Shown piece by piece: positions 7,378-19,821 of a DNA stretch of 42,589 nt. The notes under the pieces were generated by a model that did no database searches, had not been told where the DNA came from, and was given only the letters and a program-made list of their open reading frames with translations. Position 1 is the stretch's first letter; every line of letters starts with the position of its first letter. Source of the stretch: Stagnimonas sp. (GTDB lineage: Bacteria > Pseudomonadota > Gammaproteobacteria > Nevskiales > Nevskiaceae); the NCBI GenBank assembly GCA_030696045.1, contig JAUYNO010000055.1, positions 110,175 through 152,763 on the forward strand, given 5' to 3'. A program made the translations under genes and the position numbers.

Positions 7378-8169
7378 TCAAGCTGCCATTGCCTTGTACA
7401 GAGTCATACCACCGACCAGGACCAGTAGCACCGAGATCACCCGCTTCAGTTGCCGTGCATCCAGCCGGAAGCCGATCCGGCTGCCCACCCAGATGCCGGG
7501 CATCGCGCCCAGCAGCAGGAAACCCAGCATGTGCAGGTCCACGGTACCCAGCCTGGCATGACCCAGGCCGGCGATGCCAGTGATGATCACCGCGTGTGCC
7601 AGGTCGGCACCGACCAACCGGATGGTCTCGTGGCGGGGATAGAGCAGCATCAGCAGCATCATGCCGATCACGCCGGCGCCGACCGAGGACACTGTCACCA
7701 CCGCCCCGATCAGGACCCCGGACAGGATGGTGCCCAGCGTCTGGTGCCTTGCCAGTGCGACTGAGAGGCCGGCCGGCGCGCGCAGATAGCGCAGCAGCAG
7801 ATCCTGCAGCAGGGTGAAACTGGCGGTGACGATCACCGCCACTGCCAGGGTGAGCTTGATCAGGCGGTCCAGTTCGGCGCTGGCGCCGATGGTGTGCAGA
7901 AAGGCCAGCGCCAGGAACGAGGCCGGCACGCTGCCAATCGCCAGTCGCCCGACGATCTGCCAGTCGAGCGTGCCCCGGCGCTGGTGCAGGACCACGCCCC
8001 AGGCCTTGCTGATCGAGGCGTAGAGCAGGTCAGTGCCAACCGCGACCGCCGGGCTGATGCCATAGAACAGGATCAGGATCGGCGTCATCAGCGAGCCGCC
8101 GCCGACGCCGGTCGCGCCGACGGCAGTGCCGACCAGCAGGCCTGCCAGTGAGAATCCAAGACCGTCCAT
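7378..8169 (-). CDS. TauE/SafE family sulfite exporter-like permease
   Basis: A polytopic inner-membrane protein, about 263 aa, of the TauE/SafE (DUF81) family, many members of which export sulfite, sulfoacetate or related anions. Seen: the N-terminal GLLVGTAVGATGVGGGSLMTP repeat-type motif, its second-half counterpart VTVSSVGAGVIGMMLL, and about seven to eight hydrophobic segments. ATG at 8169 follows GGGCGGG at proper spacing; ATG 8175 and TTG 8184 are possible but less likely. The position between cysG and the divergent cysB suggests it relieves sulfite build-up, which is inference from context. Confidence 0.85.
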   Translation of the reverse strand: MDGLGFSLAGLLVGTAVGATGVGGGSLMTPILILFYGISPAVAVGTDLLYASISKAWGVVLHQRRGTLDWQIVGRLAIGSVPASFLALAFLHTIGASAELDRLIKLTLAVAVIVTASFTLLQDLLLRYLRAPAGLSVALARHQTLGTILSGVLIGAVVTVSSVGAGVIGMMLLMLLYPRHETIRLVGADLAHAVIITGIAGLGHARLGTVDLHMLGFLLLGAMPGIWVGSRIGFRLDARQLKRVISVLLVLVGGMTLYKAMAA

Positions 8170-8197
8170 GTACATCCCGCCCAATTTCGATAGGCTA

Positions 8198-8248
8198 GGC
8201 TAGCAGTAGCCATTAGTTGTTGAAACGGTATTTTCTTATTCTTATATG
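8198..8248 (+). promoter_or_regulatory. Divergent control region and likely cysB promoter
   Basis: TTGAAA (8220-8225), a 17-base spacer and TATATG (8243-8248) form a reasonable sigma-70 promoter for cysB. Just upstream lies GGCTA-GCAG-TAGCC (8198-8211), an inverted repeat in the space shared with the exporter gene. It is a plausible binding site for the LysR-type regulator itself. The region is AT-rich against its surroundings. Confidence 0.45.
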
Positions 8249-8270
8249 GATATGCCAAATTGATGGCGCC

Positions 8271-9251
8271 ATGAAAATCCGACAACTTCACTACGTGCTG
8301 GAAGTAGCCAAGCGCGGGCTCAATGTCACTGCCGCCGCCGAAGCCCTGTTCACCAGCCAGCCCGGTGTGTCCAAGCAGCTGAAGCTGCTGGAGGACGAGC
8401 TGGGCGTCGACATCTTCGTCCGCAACGGCAAGCATCTCGCCGAGGTGACCCCCGCCGGCAAGCGTATCCTCAGCTACGCCGAAAAGCTGCTCGCCGAGGC
8501 TGACAACATCCGCAATGTGGCGCGCGAGTTCCGGCAGGCCGATCAGGGCGATCTGACCATCGCCACCACCCACACCCAGGCCCGCTATGCCCTGCCCCAG
8601 GTGATCCAGGGCTTCCGCCAGCAGTACCCGAAAGTGGCCCTGCATCTGCACCAGGGTTCGCCGCCACAGATTGCCAAGATGGCGGCCGAGGGCGAGGCCG
8701 ATTTCGCCATCGCCACCGAAGCCATGCACCATTTCGATCAGCTGGTGATGCTGCCCTGCTACCAGTGGAATCGCTGCGTGCTGGTCCCGCCGGGCCATCC
8801 CCTGGCCCAGGTAAAGAAGCCGACGCTCAAGCAGCTGTCGGAGCACCCGATCATCACCTATACCTTCGGTTTCACCGGCCGCTCCAAGCTCGACCAGGCG
8901 TTTGCCGCCCACGGCCTGAAGCCGGACGTGGTCTTGACCGCCGTCGACGCCGACGTAATCAAGACCTATGTGCGCGCCGGCCTGGGGATTGGAATTGTCG
9001 CCAGCATGGCCTGGGACGAACGCGGCGACAGCGACCTGATCCGGCTCGACGCCGACCACCTGTTCGAAGCCAGCACGACTCACATCGGCTTTCGCCGCAG
9101 CCTGTTCCTGCGCGGCTACATGTATGACTTCATCGCCAATTTCGCACCGCATCTAAAGCGCGACTTGGTCGATCACATCGCCAGCATCGCCGACGCCGAA
9201 CAGCGTCGCGACGAGGTCCACAAACGCATCAAGGTGGGGCAATCGGCATGA
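8271..9251 (+). CDS. cysB: LysR-type regulator CysB
   Basis: The master activator of sulfur assimilation, 326 aa, which responds to N-acetylserine and sulfide or sulfate status. The winged-helix domain (about residues 1-60) carries ALFTSQPGVSKQLKLLEDELG. The effector domain holds the strongly conserved IATTHTQARYALP, HLHQGSPPQIA, TYTFGFTGRS and DADVIKTYVRAGLGIGI blocks of true CysB proteins. ATG at 8271 aligns with the family start (MKIRQLHYVLEVAK); an upstream in-frame TTG at 8217 would overlap the promoter. It is divergent from the exporter-cysG pair and 99 bases upstream of the sulfite reductase gene, so it probably controls both sides. Confidence 0.95.
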   Translation: MKIRQLHYVLEVAKRGLNVTAAAEALFTSQPGVSKQLKLLEDELGVDIFVRNGKHLAEVTPAGKRILSYAEKLLAEADNIRNVAREFRQADQGDLTIATTHTQARYALPQVIQGFRQQYPKVALHLHQGSPPQIAKMAAEGEADFAIATEAMHHFDQLVMLPCYQWNRCVLVPPGHPLAQVKKPTLKQLSEHPIITYTFGFTGRSKLDQAFAAHGLKPDVVLTAVDADVIKTYVRAGLGIGIVASMAWDERGDSDLIRLDADHLFEASTTHIGFRRSLFLRGYMYDFIANFAPHLKRDLVDHIASIADAEQRRDEVHKRIKVGQSA

Positions 9252-9261
9252 ACGCCATGGC

Positions 9262-9278
9262 CAGGTCCGGCGGACCTG
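9262..9278. other. Short hairpin between cysB and the sulfite reductase gene
   Basis: CAGGTCC-GGC-GGACCTG is a perfect 7-bp stem just after the cysB stop. It has no T run. It may trim or partly terminate the cysB transcript. The 99-base gap is otherwise GC-rich and shows no clear promoter, so read-through from cysB is possible. Confidence 0.4.
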
Positions 9279-9350
9279 TCGATATGTTGGCGCCAGCTTG
9301 CTACCCTTCGCGCCCGCCGGCCGCGGGCCGGGCCGGAACCGAGACTCGCC

Positions 9351-11012
9351 ATGTACCGATATAACCAGCAAGACCAGGCCGGCGTCGACGCCCGGGTCGC
9401 CGAATTCCGCGACCAGACCGCCCGATATCTGGCCGGCAGCCTGTCCGCCGACGAATTCCGCCACCTGCGCCTGCGCAATGGCCTGTATGTACAGCGCTTC
9501 GCGCCGATGCTTCGGGTCAGTATTCCCTATGGCCTGCTGTCGTCTAAGCAGATGCGCATGCTGGCCCACATTGCCCGCAAGTACGACAAGGGCTACGGTC
9601 ACTTCACCACGCGCCAGAACATCCAGTACAACTGGCCCAAGCTGGAAACGGTGCCGGACATCCTCGCCGACCTGGCGACGGTGGAGATGCACGCCATCCA
9701 GACCTCCGGCAACTGCATCCGCAATATCACCAGCGATCCGCTGGCCGGGGCCGCCCGGGACGAACTGGTCGACCCCCGCCCCTACTGCGAACTGACCCGG
9801 CACTGGGCGACCTTCCACCCGGAATTCAACTGGCTGCCGCGCAAGTTCAAGCTCGCCTTCTCGGCCACCACCAGCGACCGCGCCGCCACCCGGGTGCACG
9901 ACATCGGCATTCACATCGTCCGTAACGCGGCGGGCGAGCTGGGCTACGAGGTCTATGTCGGCGGCGGCCTGGGCCGCACGCCGATCATCGGCCAGAAGAT
10001 CCGCGACTTCCTGCCGGAAGCCGACCTGCTGAGCTATTGCGAGGCGATCCTGCGCATCTACAACCTGCTGGGACGCCGCGACAACATCTACAAGGCGCGC
10101 ATCAAGATCCTGGTGAAGGAGATGGGCCTGGCTGCCTTCGCCGAGCAGGTCGAAGCCGAGTGGCAGCGCATCAAGGACGGCCCCCTGAAGCTGCAAGCCG
10201 GGCAGCTGGAGGCCATGAAGGCGCACTTCGGCAGCTTCCACTACGACGCGAGCGCAGCCGCTGACCAAAGTTATGCGCAAAGGCTTGAGCGCGACTCCGC
10301 CTTCGCTGCCTGGACCAAGCGCAATCTGCAGCCGCATCGGGTCGATGGCTACCACCTGGTGTTTCTGTCGCTGAAGGCGCGGGGTGTCGCGCCCGGCGAT
10401 GTCGATGCCGCGCAAATGGATGCCATCGCCGATCTGGCCGACCGGTATTCCTTCGGCGAACTGCGCGCCACCCACAACCAGAACCTGGTGCTGGCCGATG
10501 TCCGCCAGCAGGACCTGTACCCGCTTTGGCAGGAACTGGTCCGACTGAATCTCGCCACCCCCAACATCGGCCTGCTGACCGACGTCATCTGCTGCCCCGG
10601 CCTGGACTTCTGCTCGCTCTCCAATGCCAGCTCCATCGCGGTCGCCGAGGAAATCTTCGACCGCTTCGAGAGCCTCGACTACCAGCACGATATCGGCGAG
10701 ATCAAACTCAACATGTCCGGCTGCATGAACGGCTGCGGTCACCACAGCGTCGGTCACATCGGCGTGCTGGGCGTCGACAAGAAGGGCGAGGAGTGGTACC
10801 AGATCACCCTCGGCGGCAGCTCCGGCAATGACGCCTCCCTGGGTGATCGCACCGGACCCTCGGTGGAGCGCGCCCACATCGCCGACGCGATCCAGACACT
10901 GGTCGAGACCTATCTGGAACTGCGGCTGAACGAAGACGAGAGTTTCCTCGACTGCTATCGCCGGGTCGGCATGCCCGCCTACAAGCGCCGCCTGTACCCG
11001 GAGGCCGCATGA
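9351..11012 (+). CDS. cysI: Sulfite (nitrite) reductase haemoprotein, CysI-like
   Basis: A 553-aa sirohaem/[4Fe-4S] enzyme that reduces sulfite to sulfide with six electrons. Two ferredoxin-like half-domains and two sirohaem domains are present: GHFTTRQNIQYNW at about 83 and ATHNQNLVLADV at about 373 are the paired substrate and cofactor segments. The cluster cysteines are C415 and C421 (CPGLDFC) and C458 and C462 (SGCMNGCGHH). It resembles the Pseudomonas-type reductase that is paired with a DUF934 gene and lacks an adjacent cysJ flavoprotein, so the electron donor is not obvious. ATG at 9351 follows CCGAGACTCGCC. The next gene overlaps by ATGA. Confidence 0.92.
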   Translation: MYRYNQQDQAGVDARVAEFRDQTARYLAGSLSADEFRHLRLRNGLYVQRFAPMLRVSIPYGLLSSKQMRMLAHIARKYDKGYGHFTTRQNIQYNWPKLETVPDILADLATVEMHAIQTSGNCIRNITSDPLAGAARDELVDPRPYCELTRHWATFHPEFNWLPRKFKLAFSATTSDRAATRVHDIGIHIVRNAAGELGYEVYVGGGLGRTPIIGQKIRDFLPEADLLSYCEAILRIYNLLGRRDNIYKARIKILVKEMGLAAFAEQVEAEWQRIKDGPLKLQAGQLEAMKAHFGSFHYDASAAADQSYAQRLERDSAFAAWTKRNLQPHRVDGYHLVFLSLKARGVAPGDVDAAQMDAIADLADRYSFGELRATHNQNLVLADVRQQDLYPLWQELVRLNLATPNIGLLTDVICCPGLDFCSLSNASSIAVAEEIFDRFESLDYQHDIGEIKLNMSGCMNGCGHHSVGHIGVLGVDKKGEEWYQITLGGSSGNDASLGDRTGPSVERAHIADAIQTLVETYLELRLNEDESFLDCYRRVGMPAYKRRLYPEAA

Positions 11013-11440
11013 GCCTGCTGCTCGACCGCCTCGGCCAGCGCATACCGGATCTATACCCGGAATGGACCGAACCCGGCACACCGCCCCCAGGACAGCCTCG
11101 ATTGCTGACTCTGGAACGGTTCATGGAAGAGGGTGCTCCCGCCGCGGCCGCAGTGTTGCTGCCCAATACGGCGAACGTCCTGAGCTTGCCTGCGTCGGTG
11201 TTGGCCTGTCCCTTGCTTGTCCTGGACTATCCCGCCTTTGCCGATGGCAGGGCGTACTCGCAGGCGCGACTGCTTTCCCGAAACGGTCGTTACAGCGGGG
11301 AGTTGCGAGCTCGGGGCGGGGCGGTGGTCTATGACCAGCTCAGAATGTTGAAGATTTGCTGTTTCACCCAGTTCCTGCTCAGAGCCGACCAGGACGACGA
11401 GGCCTGTTCGTTGCTGCTCAGTAGCACCGCTACACGCTGA
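11009..11440 (+). CDS. DUF934 protein, sulfite reductase partner
   Basis: A 143-aa member of DUF934, a family usually encoded directly after this type of sulfite reductase and proposed to take part in sulfite reduction; the biochemical role is not established. Seen: LACPLLVLDYPAFADGRAYSQARLL and NGRYSGELRA..G...YDQLRML, the two conserved blocks. The C-terminus is short and poorly conserved after FLLRADQDDEA, and CFTQF stands where relatives often have GFD.F. The start overlaps the cysI stop (ATGA), implying translational coupling. Confidence 0.8.
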   Translation: MSLLLDRLGQRIPDLYPEWTEPGTPPPGQPRLLTLERFMEEGAPAAAAVLLPNTANVLSLPASVLACPLLVLDYPAFADGRAYSQARLLSRNGRYSGELRARGGAVVYDQLRMLKICCFTQFLLRADQDDEACSLLLSSTATR

Positions 11441-11476
11441 AACCTCAGGACTATTGCCTCATCCGGATCGGTGGTT

Positions 11477-11578
11477 GCCTTAACGGAGGCTTAAGTTAAG
11501 CCGGGACGGAGAAGCAGTTCGCAGAGTCGGCCATCGGCGAGTCTTGTGCAATGCGGAATTGGTAGATAGAGTTAAGGC
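11477..11578 (+). promoter_or_regulatory. Repeated TTAAGSC motifs upstream of the secreted pair
   Basis: Within the 200-base gap before the barrel gene are GCCTTAAC (11477), GGCTTAAG (11488), GTTAAGCC (11495) and GTTAAGGC (11571). The middle two form a hyphenated palindrome, GGCTTAA-G-TTAAGCC (11488-11502). A weak promoter candidate is TTGTGC (11544-11549), 17 bases, TAGAGT (11567-11572). This looks like an operator region, but no regulator can be named. Confidence 0.35.
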
Positions 11579-11640
11579 GCACATGGAATACTGTGTTCCG
11601 CTCAAGATTACTCATCACGCTAAAGACGGGGATTAAGCCT

Positions 11641-12429
11641 ATGAAACTCAGCATCAAAACAGGGGCGGCGCTGGTTGGCGTTTTTGCCGTCGTAGCAACG
11701 CCGGCTCAAGCGGACATCGTCCGGTACCTCCAGGTCAGCGACCTTGCACTCGCCAAGGTGCTGGCCCCCAAGGGCACCGCAGCGGCCGCGTTCGGCTCCC
11801 CTCTCGCCTACGGCGCCAGCTGGGGCAATGTCGGTGTCGGCTTTTTCGGGCAGACCCTCGGCAACAGCGAAGACGGCGGCCTGGGCTTCCTGATGGGCTT
11901 GGGCGATGCCAAGAAAGCAGTCGGGCTGGAAGCTTCGATGGTACTGTCCTCGCTGTTCGACGATCAAGGCAGTGATGGTGGTTTTGGTGAGAACGGATCA
12001 TTCTCCCTCAAGGCGCACACCGCGCTTCCGGGCGGAGCGGCCTTTGCCGTTGGTGTCAGCAACTTCGGTCGCTTCGGTGGCAACAACGATGCCAGCAAGA
12101 GCAGTGTCTTCGCCGTTGCCAGCAAGGCGATTCCGCTTAGCATGGGCGGCTCGACCAAGACGCTGGTGCTGAACCTCGGCGTGGGCGACAACGGCTTCGT
12201 TGATCCGGGCGAAGAAGGGGCTGGCCCCTTCGGATCGGTCGCGTTCTACTTCACCCCGCAAATCTCAGCCATCGTCGATTACACCGGTCGCTTCACCAAC
12301 ATCGGCGTCTCCGCTGCGCCGTTCAAGCAGATCCCCCTGTCGGTGACGATCGGTGCGATCAATGTCACCGAATCCAATGGCGCGGATACCGAATTCGGCG
12401 GCTCCATCGGTTACGGCTTCAAGTTCTAG
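11641..12429 (+). CDS. Secreted protein, probable outer-membrane beta-barrel
   Basis: 262 aa, family not recognised. ATG at 11641 opens a clear signal peptide (MKLSIKTGAALVGVFAVVATPAQA), so I use it rather than the in-frame codon at 11593. The mature part alternates polar and hydrophobic residues in Gly-rich strands (YGASWGNVGVGFFGQ, SVAFYFTPQISAIVDYTGRF). It ends in GSIGYGFKF; a terminal Phe is the usual BAM recognition signature of outer-membrane barrels. There are no cysteines in the mature part. It is probably co-transcribed with the small secreted protein 17 bases downstream. The function is unknown. Confidence 0.6.
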   Translation: MKLSIKTGAALVGVFAVVATPAQADIVRYLQVSDLALAKVLAPKGTAAAAFGSPLAYGASWGNVGVGFFGQTLGNSEDGGLGFLMGLGDAKKAVGLEASMVLSSLFDDQGSDGGFGENGSFSLKAHTALPGGAAFAVGVSNFGRFGGNNDASKSSVFAVASKAIPLSMGGSTKTLVLNLGVGDNGFVDPGEEGAGPFGSVAFYFTPQISAIVDYTGRFTNIGVSAAPFKQIPLSVTIGAINVTESNGADTEFGGSIGYGFKF

Positions 12430-12446
12430 TCTCCAGGAGGCTCAGC

Positions 12447-12797
12447 ATGATTTCTCGCAAGAATGTTTTCGCAATCGCTGCCGTGGCGATCGCCGTTTCG
12501 GGCACTGCGTTCGCGCAGGTCTCGAACGACGGCAGTTCCGGCAGCGCCGGCTTCCAGATCGGCGGCCTGACCACCACCAATAACCTCAGCTCGTCGTCAA
12601 TGGCTTCGCTGACTGGGATCGGCGGCATTTTGAGCGTTGGCGCTTCCGGTGCGGCGGCGATCAGTGCCTTGGGTGGCGACTACGCCGGCCCTGGCATCTA
12701 CGTGATTTCGGATGCCTCCGGAAACACCATTACCGTGGTCATCGGTGGTGATGGCCTCATCAAATCCGTCGAAGACGGCGACACCACCAAGCGCTGA
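12447..12797 (+). CDS. Small secreted protein of unknown function
   Basis: 116 aa with a signal peptide (MISRKNVFAIAAVAIAVSGTAFA) and a strong ribosome-binding site (AGGAGG, six bases before the ATG). The mature part of about 93 residues is rich in Gly, Ser, Ala, Ile and Thr, has no Cys and is acidic toward its end (SVEDGDTTKR). It contains hydrophobic stretches such as GIGGILSVGASGAAAISALGG and NTITVVIGG. I recognise no domain. It lies 17 bases after the barrel candidate and directly before a strong terminator, so the two form a closed unit. It might be a partner or cargo of the barrel, but that is speculation. Confidence 0.6.
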   Translation: MISRKNVFAIAAVAIAVSGTAFAQVSNDGSSGSAGFQIGGLTTTNNLSSSSMASLTGIGGILSVGASGAAAISALGGDYAGPGIYVISDASGNTITVVIGGDGLIKSVEDGDTTKR

Positions 12798-12813
12798 ACC
12801 TTGGTTGGATTCG

Positions 12814-12841
12814 AAAAAGCCCGCATCTCGCGGGCTTTTTT
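12814..12841. terminator. Bidirectional rho-independent terminator
   Basis: AAAAAGCCCGC-ATCT-CGCGGGCTTTTTT has a GC stem flanked by an A run and a T run, so it can work in both directions. It serves the small secreted gene on the plus strand and the convergent serS on the minus strand. Confidence 0.9.
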
Positions 12842-12866
12842 ATATGCGCTTCGGATACCGGCCCGA

Positions 12867-14534
<1,668 letters not shown>

Positions 14535-14535
<1 letters not shown>

Positions 14536-15839
14536 CAGGCAGCTCCCTTCTTGTTGGCGGCACGCAGCTGCGCCAGCTTTTCGCCGATCTTGCCTTCCAG
14601 CCCACGCACGGTCGGTTGGTAGAACTCGCTGCCGATCAACTTGTCCGGCAGAAACTGCTGGCCGCCGGCATGGGCGCCTTCTTCCTCGTGGTCGTAGCGG
14701 TAGCCGCTGCCGTAGCCCAGTTCCTTCATCAACCTGGTGGGTGCATTGCGGATATGCAGCGGTACCTCCAGCGTGCCGTGTTCGGCGACCGCCGCCTGCG
14801 CTGCCTTGTAGGCCCGGTAGACCGCGTTCGACTTGGGTGCCACCGCCAGGTAGACGATGGCCTCGGCGATCGCCAGCTCGGCTTCCGGCGAGCCGATGCG
14901 CTCGTAGGCCTCCCAGGCGTCGAGCGCCAGCCGCAGGCCACGCGGATCGGCGAGGCCTATGTCCTCGTAGGCCATGCGCGTCACCCGCCGCGCCACATAG
15001 CCGGCATCGACCCCGCCATCGAGCATGCGGCAGTACCAGTACAGCGCCGCGTCGGGATCGCTGCCGCGCACCGATTTGTGCAGGGCGGATATCTGGTCAT
15101 AGAAATGCTCGCCCTGCTTGTCGAAGCGGCGGAAGCCCCGGCCGATCAGCTTTTCCAACAGCGCCTCGTCCTTGGAGCGCTCAGCACGCGATAGTTCCCA
15201 GGCCGTCTCCAACAGCACCAGGGCCTTGCGGGCATCACCGTCGGCGGCTTCGGCGATGCGGGCGATCCAGCGTTCCGGCAGAGCATCTGCTCCGGCACCC
15301 AGACCGCGCTCGGCATCCGTCAGCGCGCGCTGCAGCAGTGCGACGATGGCCGATTCGTCCAGCGCCCGCAGCACGAACACCCGCAGCCGGGACAGCAGCG
15401 CGCCGTTGAGTTCAAAACTCGGGTTCTCGGTGGTCGCGCCCACCAGGGTCAGGGTGCCGTCCTCGACGAAGGGCAGCAGCGCATCCTGCTGGCCCTTGTT
15501 GAAGCGGTGTATCTCGTCGATGAACAGCACGGTGCGCCGCGCCGTCAGCCCGCGCGCCTCGACCTGGGCGCTGGCAACCGCCTCACGGATGTCCTTGACG
15601 CCGGCGAGCACCGCCGAGAGGGTCAGGAACTGCGCCTCGACGTGGCCGGCGATCAGCCGCGCCAGAGTGGTCTTGCCGACGCCCGGCGGCCCCCAGAACA
15701 CCAGCGAAGGCGGCTTGCCGGCTTCCAGCAGGGCCCGCAATGGCGCGCCCGGCGCCAGCACATGCTCCTGACCGACGACTTCGTCGAGGCTGCGCGGACG
15801 CATGCGCTCGGCGAGCGGCTGGGACAGGACGTTCTTCAT
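14535..15839 (-). CDS. rarA: Replication-associated AAA+ ATPase RarA (MgsA)
   Basis: A 434-aa clamp-loader-like ATPase that acts at stalled replication forks. Walker A is GPPGVGKT at 50-57, Walker B is VLFIDEIHRF at about 104-113, and sensor 1 is GATTENPSFELN. The C-terminal tetramerisation part includes SALHKSVRGSDPDAALYWYCRML, characteristic of RarA/WRNIP1/Mgs1. It lies between lolA and crcB, as in Pseudomonas relatives (apart from crcB), and its stop overlaps the crcB start. Confidence 0.96.
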
Positions 15840-15893
15840 GCGCCTATCGTAAGGCGCTGGGACGCCCGCGCGGGCACCAAGCCCGTGGCGCCC

Positions 15894-16517
15894 TCAGGGC
15901 GCCGAGGTGCTGTCGATGACTTCGACACCCTTGGGCGGCTGGAACCGGAACTGCGCCGCCTCGACGCGGCCGTTGGTTCGGATGTTGCTGAACGCGATAT
16001 CGGTGGCGCCGCCGAGCTGATCGCGAAACAGCATGCGCACCGGCGTGCCCGCCCGCAGCCAGAGATCCACCGACTGGAAATCGCCGTCCTTGGCCTTCGG
16101 CGTCAGCCGCAGCTTGCGCACCGGGCCATCGACGCCGGCATCGGCGACCTGGAAGGTCTCGGTCAGCGTCTGCTGCTGCGACAGCAGCGCCGCCGGCGTG
16201 CCCTGCAGGGCCTCGGCGGCGGGCCGGATGCTGACCTGTTGCAGGTCGCGGTCGTAGAGCCAGAGCTTGCTGCCGTCGGTGACGATCAGCTGCGGCGTCG
16301 GCGTCTGGTATTCCCAGCGGAATTTGCCCGGGCGCACCAGCGCCATCGCACCCTGGCTGCTGCTGAGGGTTTCCCCCTGCTCGTCGGTCTGGGTCTGGAC
16401 GAAATCCGCCTGCAGGGTCTGCACCCCGTCGACAAAGCGCGCCAGCGCCTGCTCCGGCGTTTCAGCCCGGGCACTGGCAAGGGCGAGCATCAGCAGCGAG
16501 AAGATCAGGGTACGCAT
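15894..16517 (-). CDS. lolA: Outer-membrane lipoprotein carrier protein LolA
   Basis: A periplasmic chaperone, 207 aa, that carries lipoproteins from the inner-membrane LolCDE complex to LolB at the outer membrane. ATG at 16517, with AGGAT upstream, gives a signal peptide (MRTLIFSLLMLALASARA). The mature part begins ETPEQALARFVDGVQTLQADFVQTQ and has PGKFRWEYQTP and LWLYDRDLQQVSIRP, the LolA beta-barrel signatures. The open frame extends upstream but would bury the signal peptide and overlap ftsK. It lies 70 bases after ftsK and before rarA. Confidence 0.95.
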   Translation of the reverse strand: MRTLIFSLLMLALASARAETPEQALARFVDGVQTLQADFVQTQTDEQGETLSSSQGAMALVRPGKFRWEYQTPTPQLIVTDGSKLWLYDRDLQQVSIRPAAEALQGTPAALLSQQQTLTETFQVADAGVDGPVRKLRLTPKAKDGDFQSVDLWLRAGTPVRMLFRDQLGGATDIAFSNIRTNGRVEAAQFRFQPPKGVEVIDSTSAP

Positions 16518-16587
16518 GACTATCCTGGAAGCGGGAGGCGGCCGGAGTCTGGCCGGGCGCGGTGAACGGTGCTTGAACGGGGGGACG

Positions 16588-19320
<2,733 letters not shown>

Positions 19321-19378
19321 GGAGCTTGCGTGGGGCCGCGAAAGGGGCGCGGAACTGGCGGCGTGAATGTTGCGTCCG

Positions 19379-19457
19379 AGTATACAGCGGGGCTCCGGTC
19401 GGCCCTGCACCGCCGCAGGTCGGCGGGGCTTGAATTGCCGTCGAAACCGGCCATTAT
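19379..19457. promoter_or_regulatory. Divergent promoter region ftsK / 108-aa gene
   Basis: In the 174-base gap, TTGAAT (19430-19435), 16 bases, CATTAT (19452-19457) is a plausible plus-strand promoter. A TATACT -10-like box lies on the minus strand at 19384-19379 in front of ftsK, without a good -35. A small CCGCCG/CGGCGG hairpin lies between them (about 19410-19426). Confidence 0.4.
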
Positions 19458-19494
19458 CAGTTCGTCAGTTCCAGTCCCCGGGTGTAAATCCGCC

Positions 19495-19821
19495 ATGCAA
19501 ATCCGGCATTTCGTACTCTCTTCCGACGGCAGCATCCGCGAGTTCTCGCCAGAGCAGGCAGCGCTGATCGCTTCCGGAACGGATCGCCTGCCCGAATTCG
19601 CCGCCCAACGCGTGCGCTACCTGCAGCTGACGCTCGACGATGCCGCCGAGACCGAGCTGAAGATCCAGACCGCCGGCGCCTGCATCCGCTTCGACGCCGA
19701 CGGCCGCATGACCGAAGCCGGCCCACCGGCCGAGGACGAGACCTTCTCGCGCTTCGAGCACGATGCCTGCGTGCAGTGGGCGCTGAAGGATTTTCCTGCG
19801 GCACCGATTACGTTCCACTGA
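19495..19821 (+). CDS. Conserved-looking hypothetical protein, 108 aa
   Basis: Family not recognised. ATG at 19495 opens MQIRHFVLSSDGSIREFS. The protein is acidic, soluble and without a signal peptide or membrane segment. A regular beta-rich pattern (RVRYLQLTLDDA.ETELKIQTAGACIRFDADGRM) is visible, ending ALKDFPAAPITFH. Its stop TGA (19819-19821) is followed at once by the GTG start of the FemAB-like gene, so translation is likely coupled. Codon use matches its neighbours. The position, first in the aat-bpt unit, suggests a link with that unit, but I cannot assign a role. Confidence 0.7.
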   Translation: MQIRHFVLSSDGSIREFSPEQAALIASGTDRLPEFAAQRVRYLQLTLDDAAETELKIQTAGACIRFDADGRMTEAGPPAEDETFSRFEHDACVQWALKDFPAAPITFH

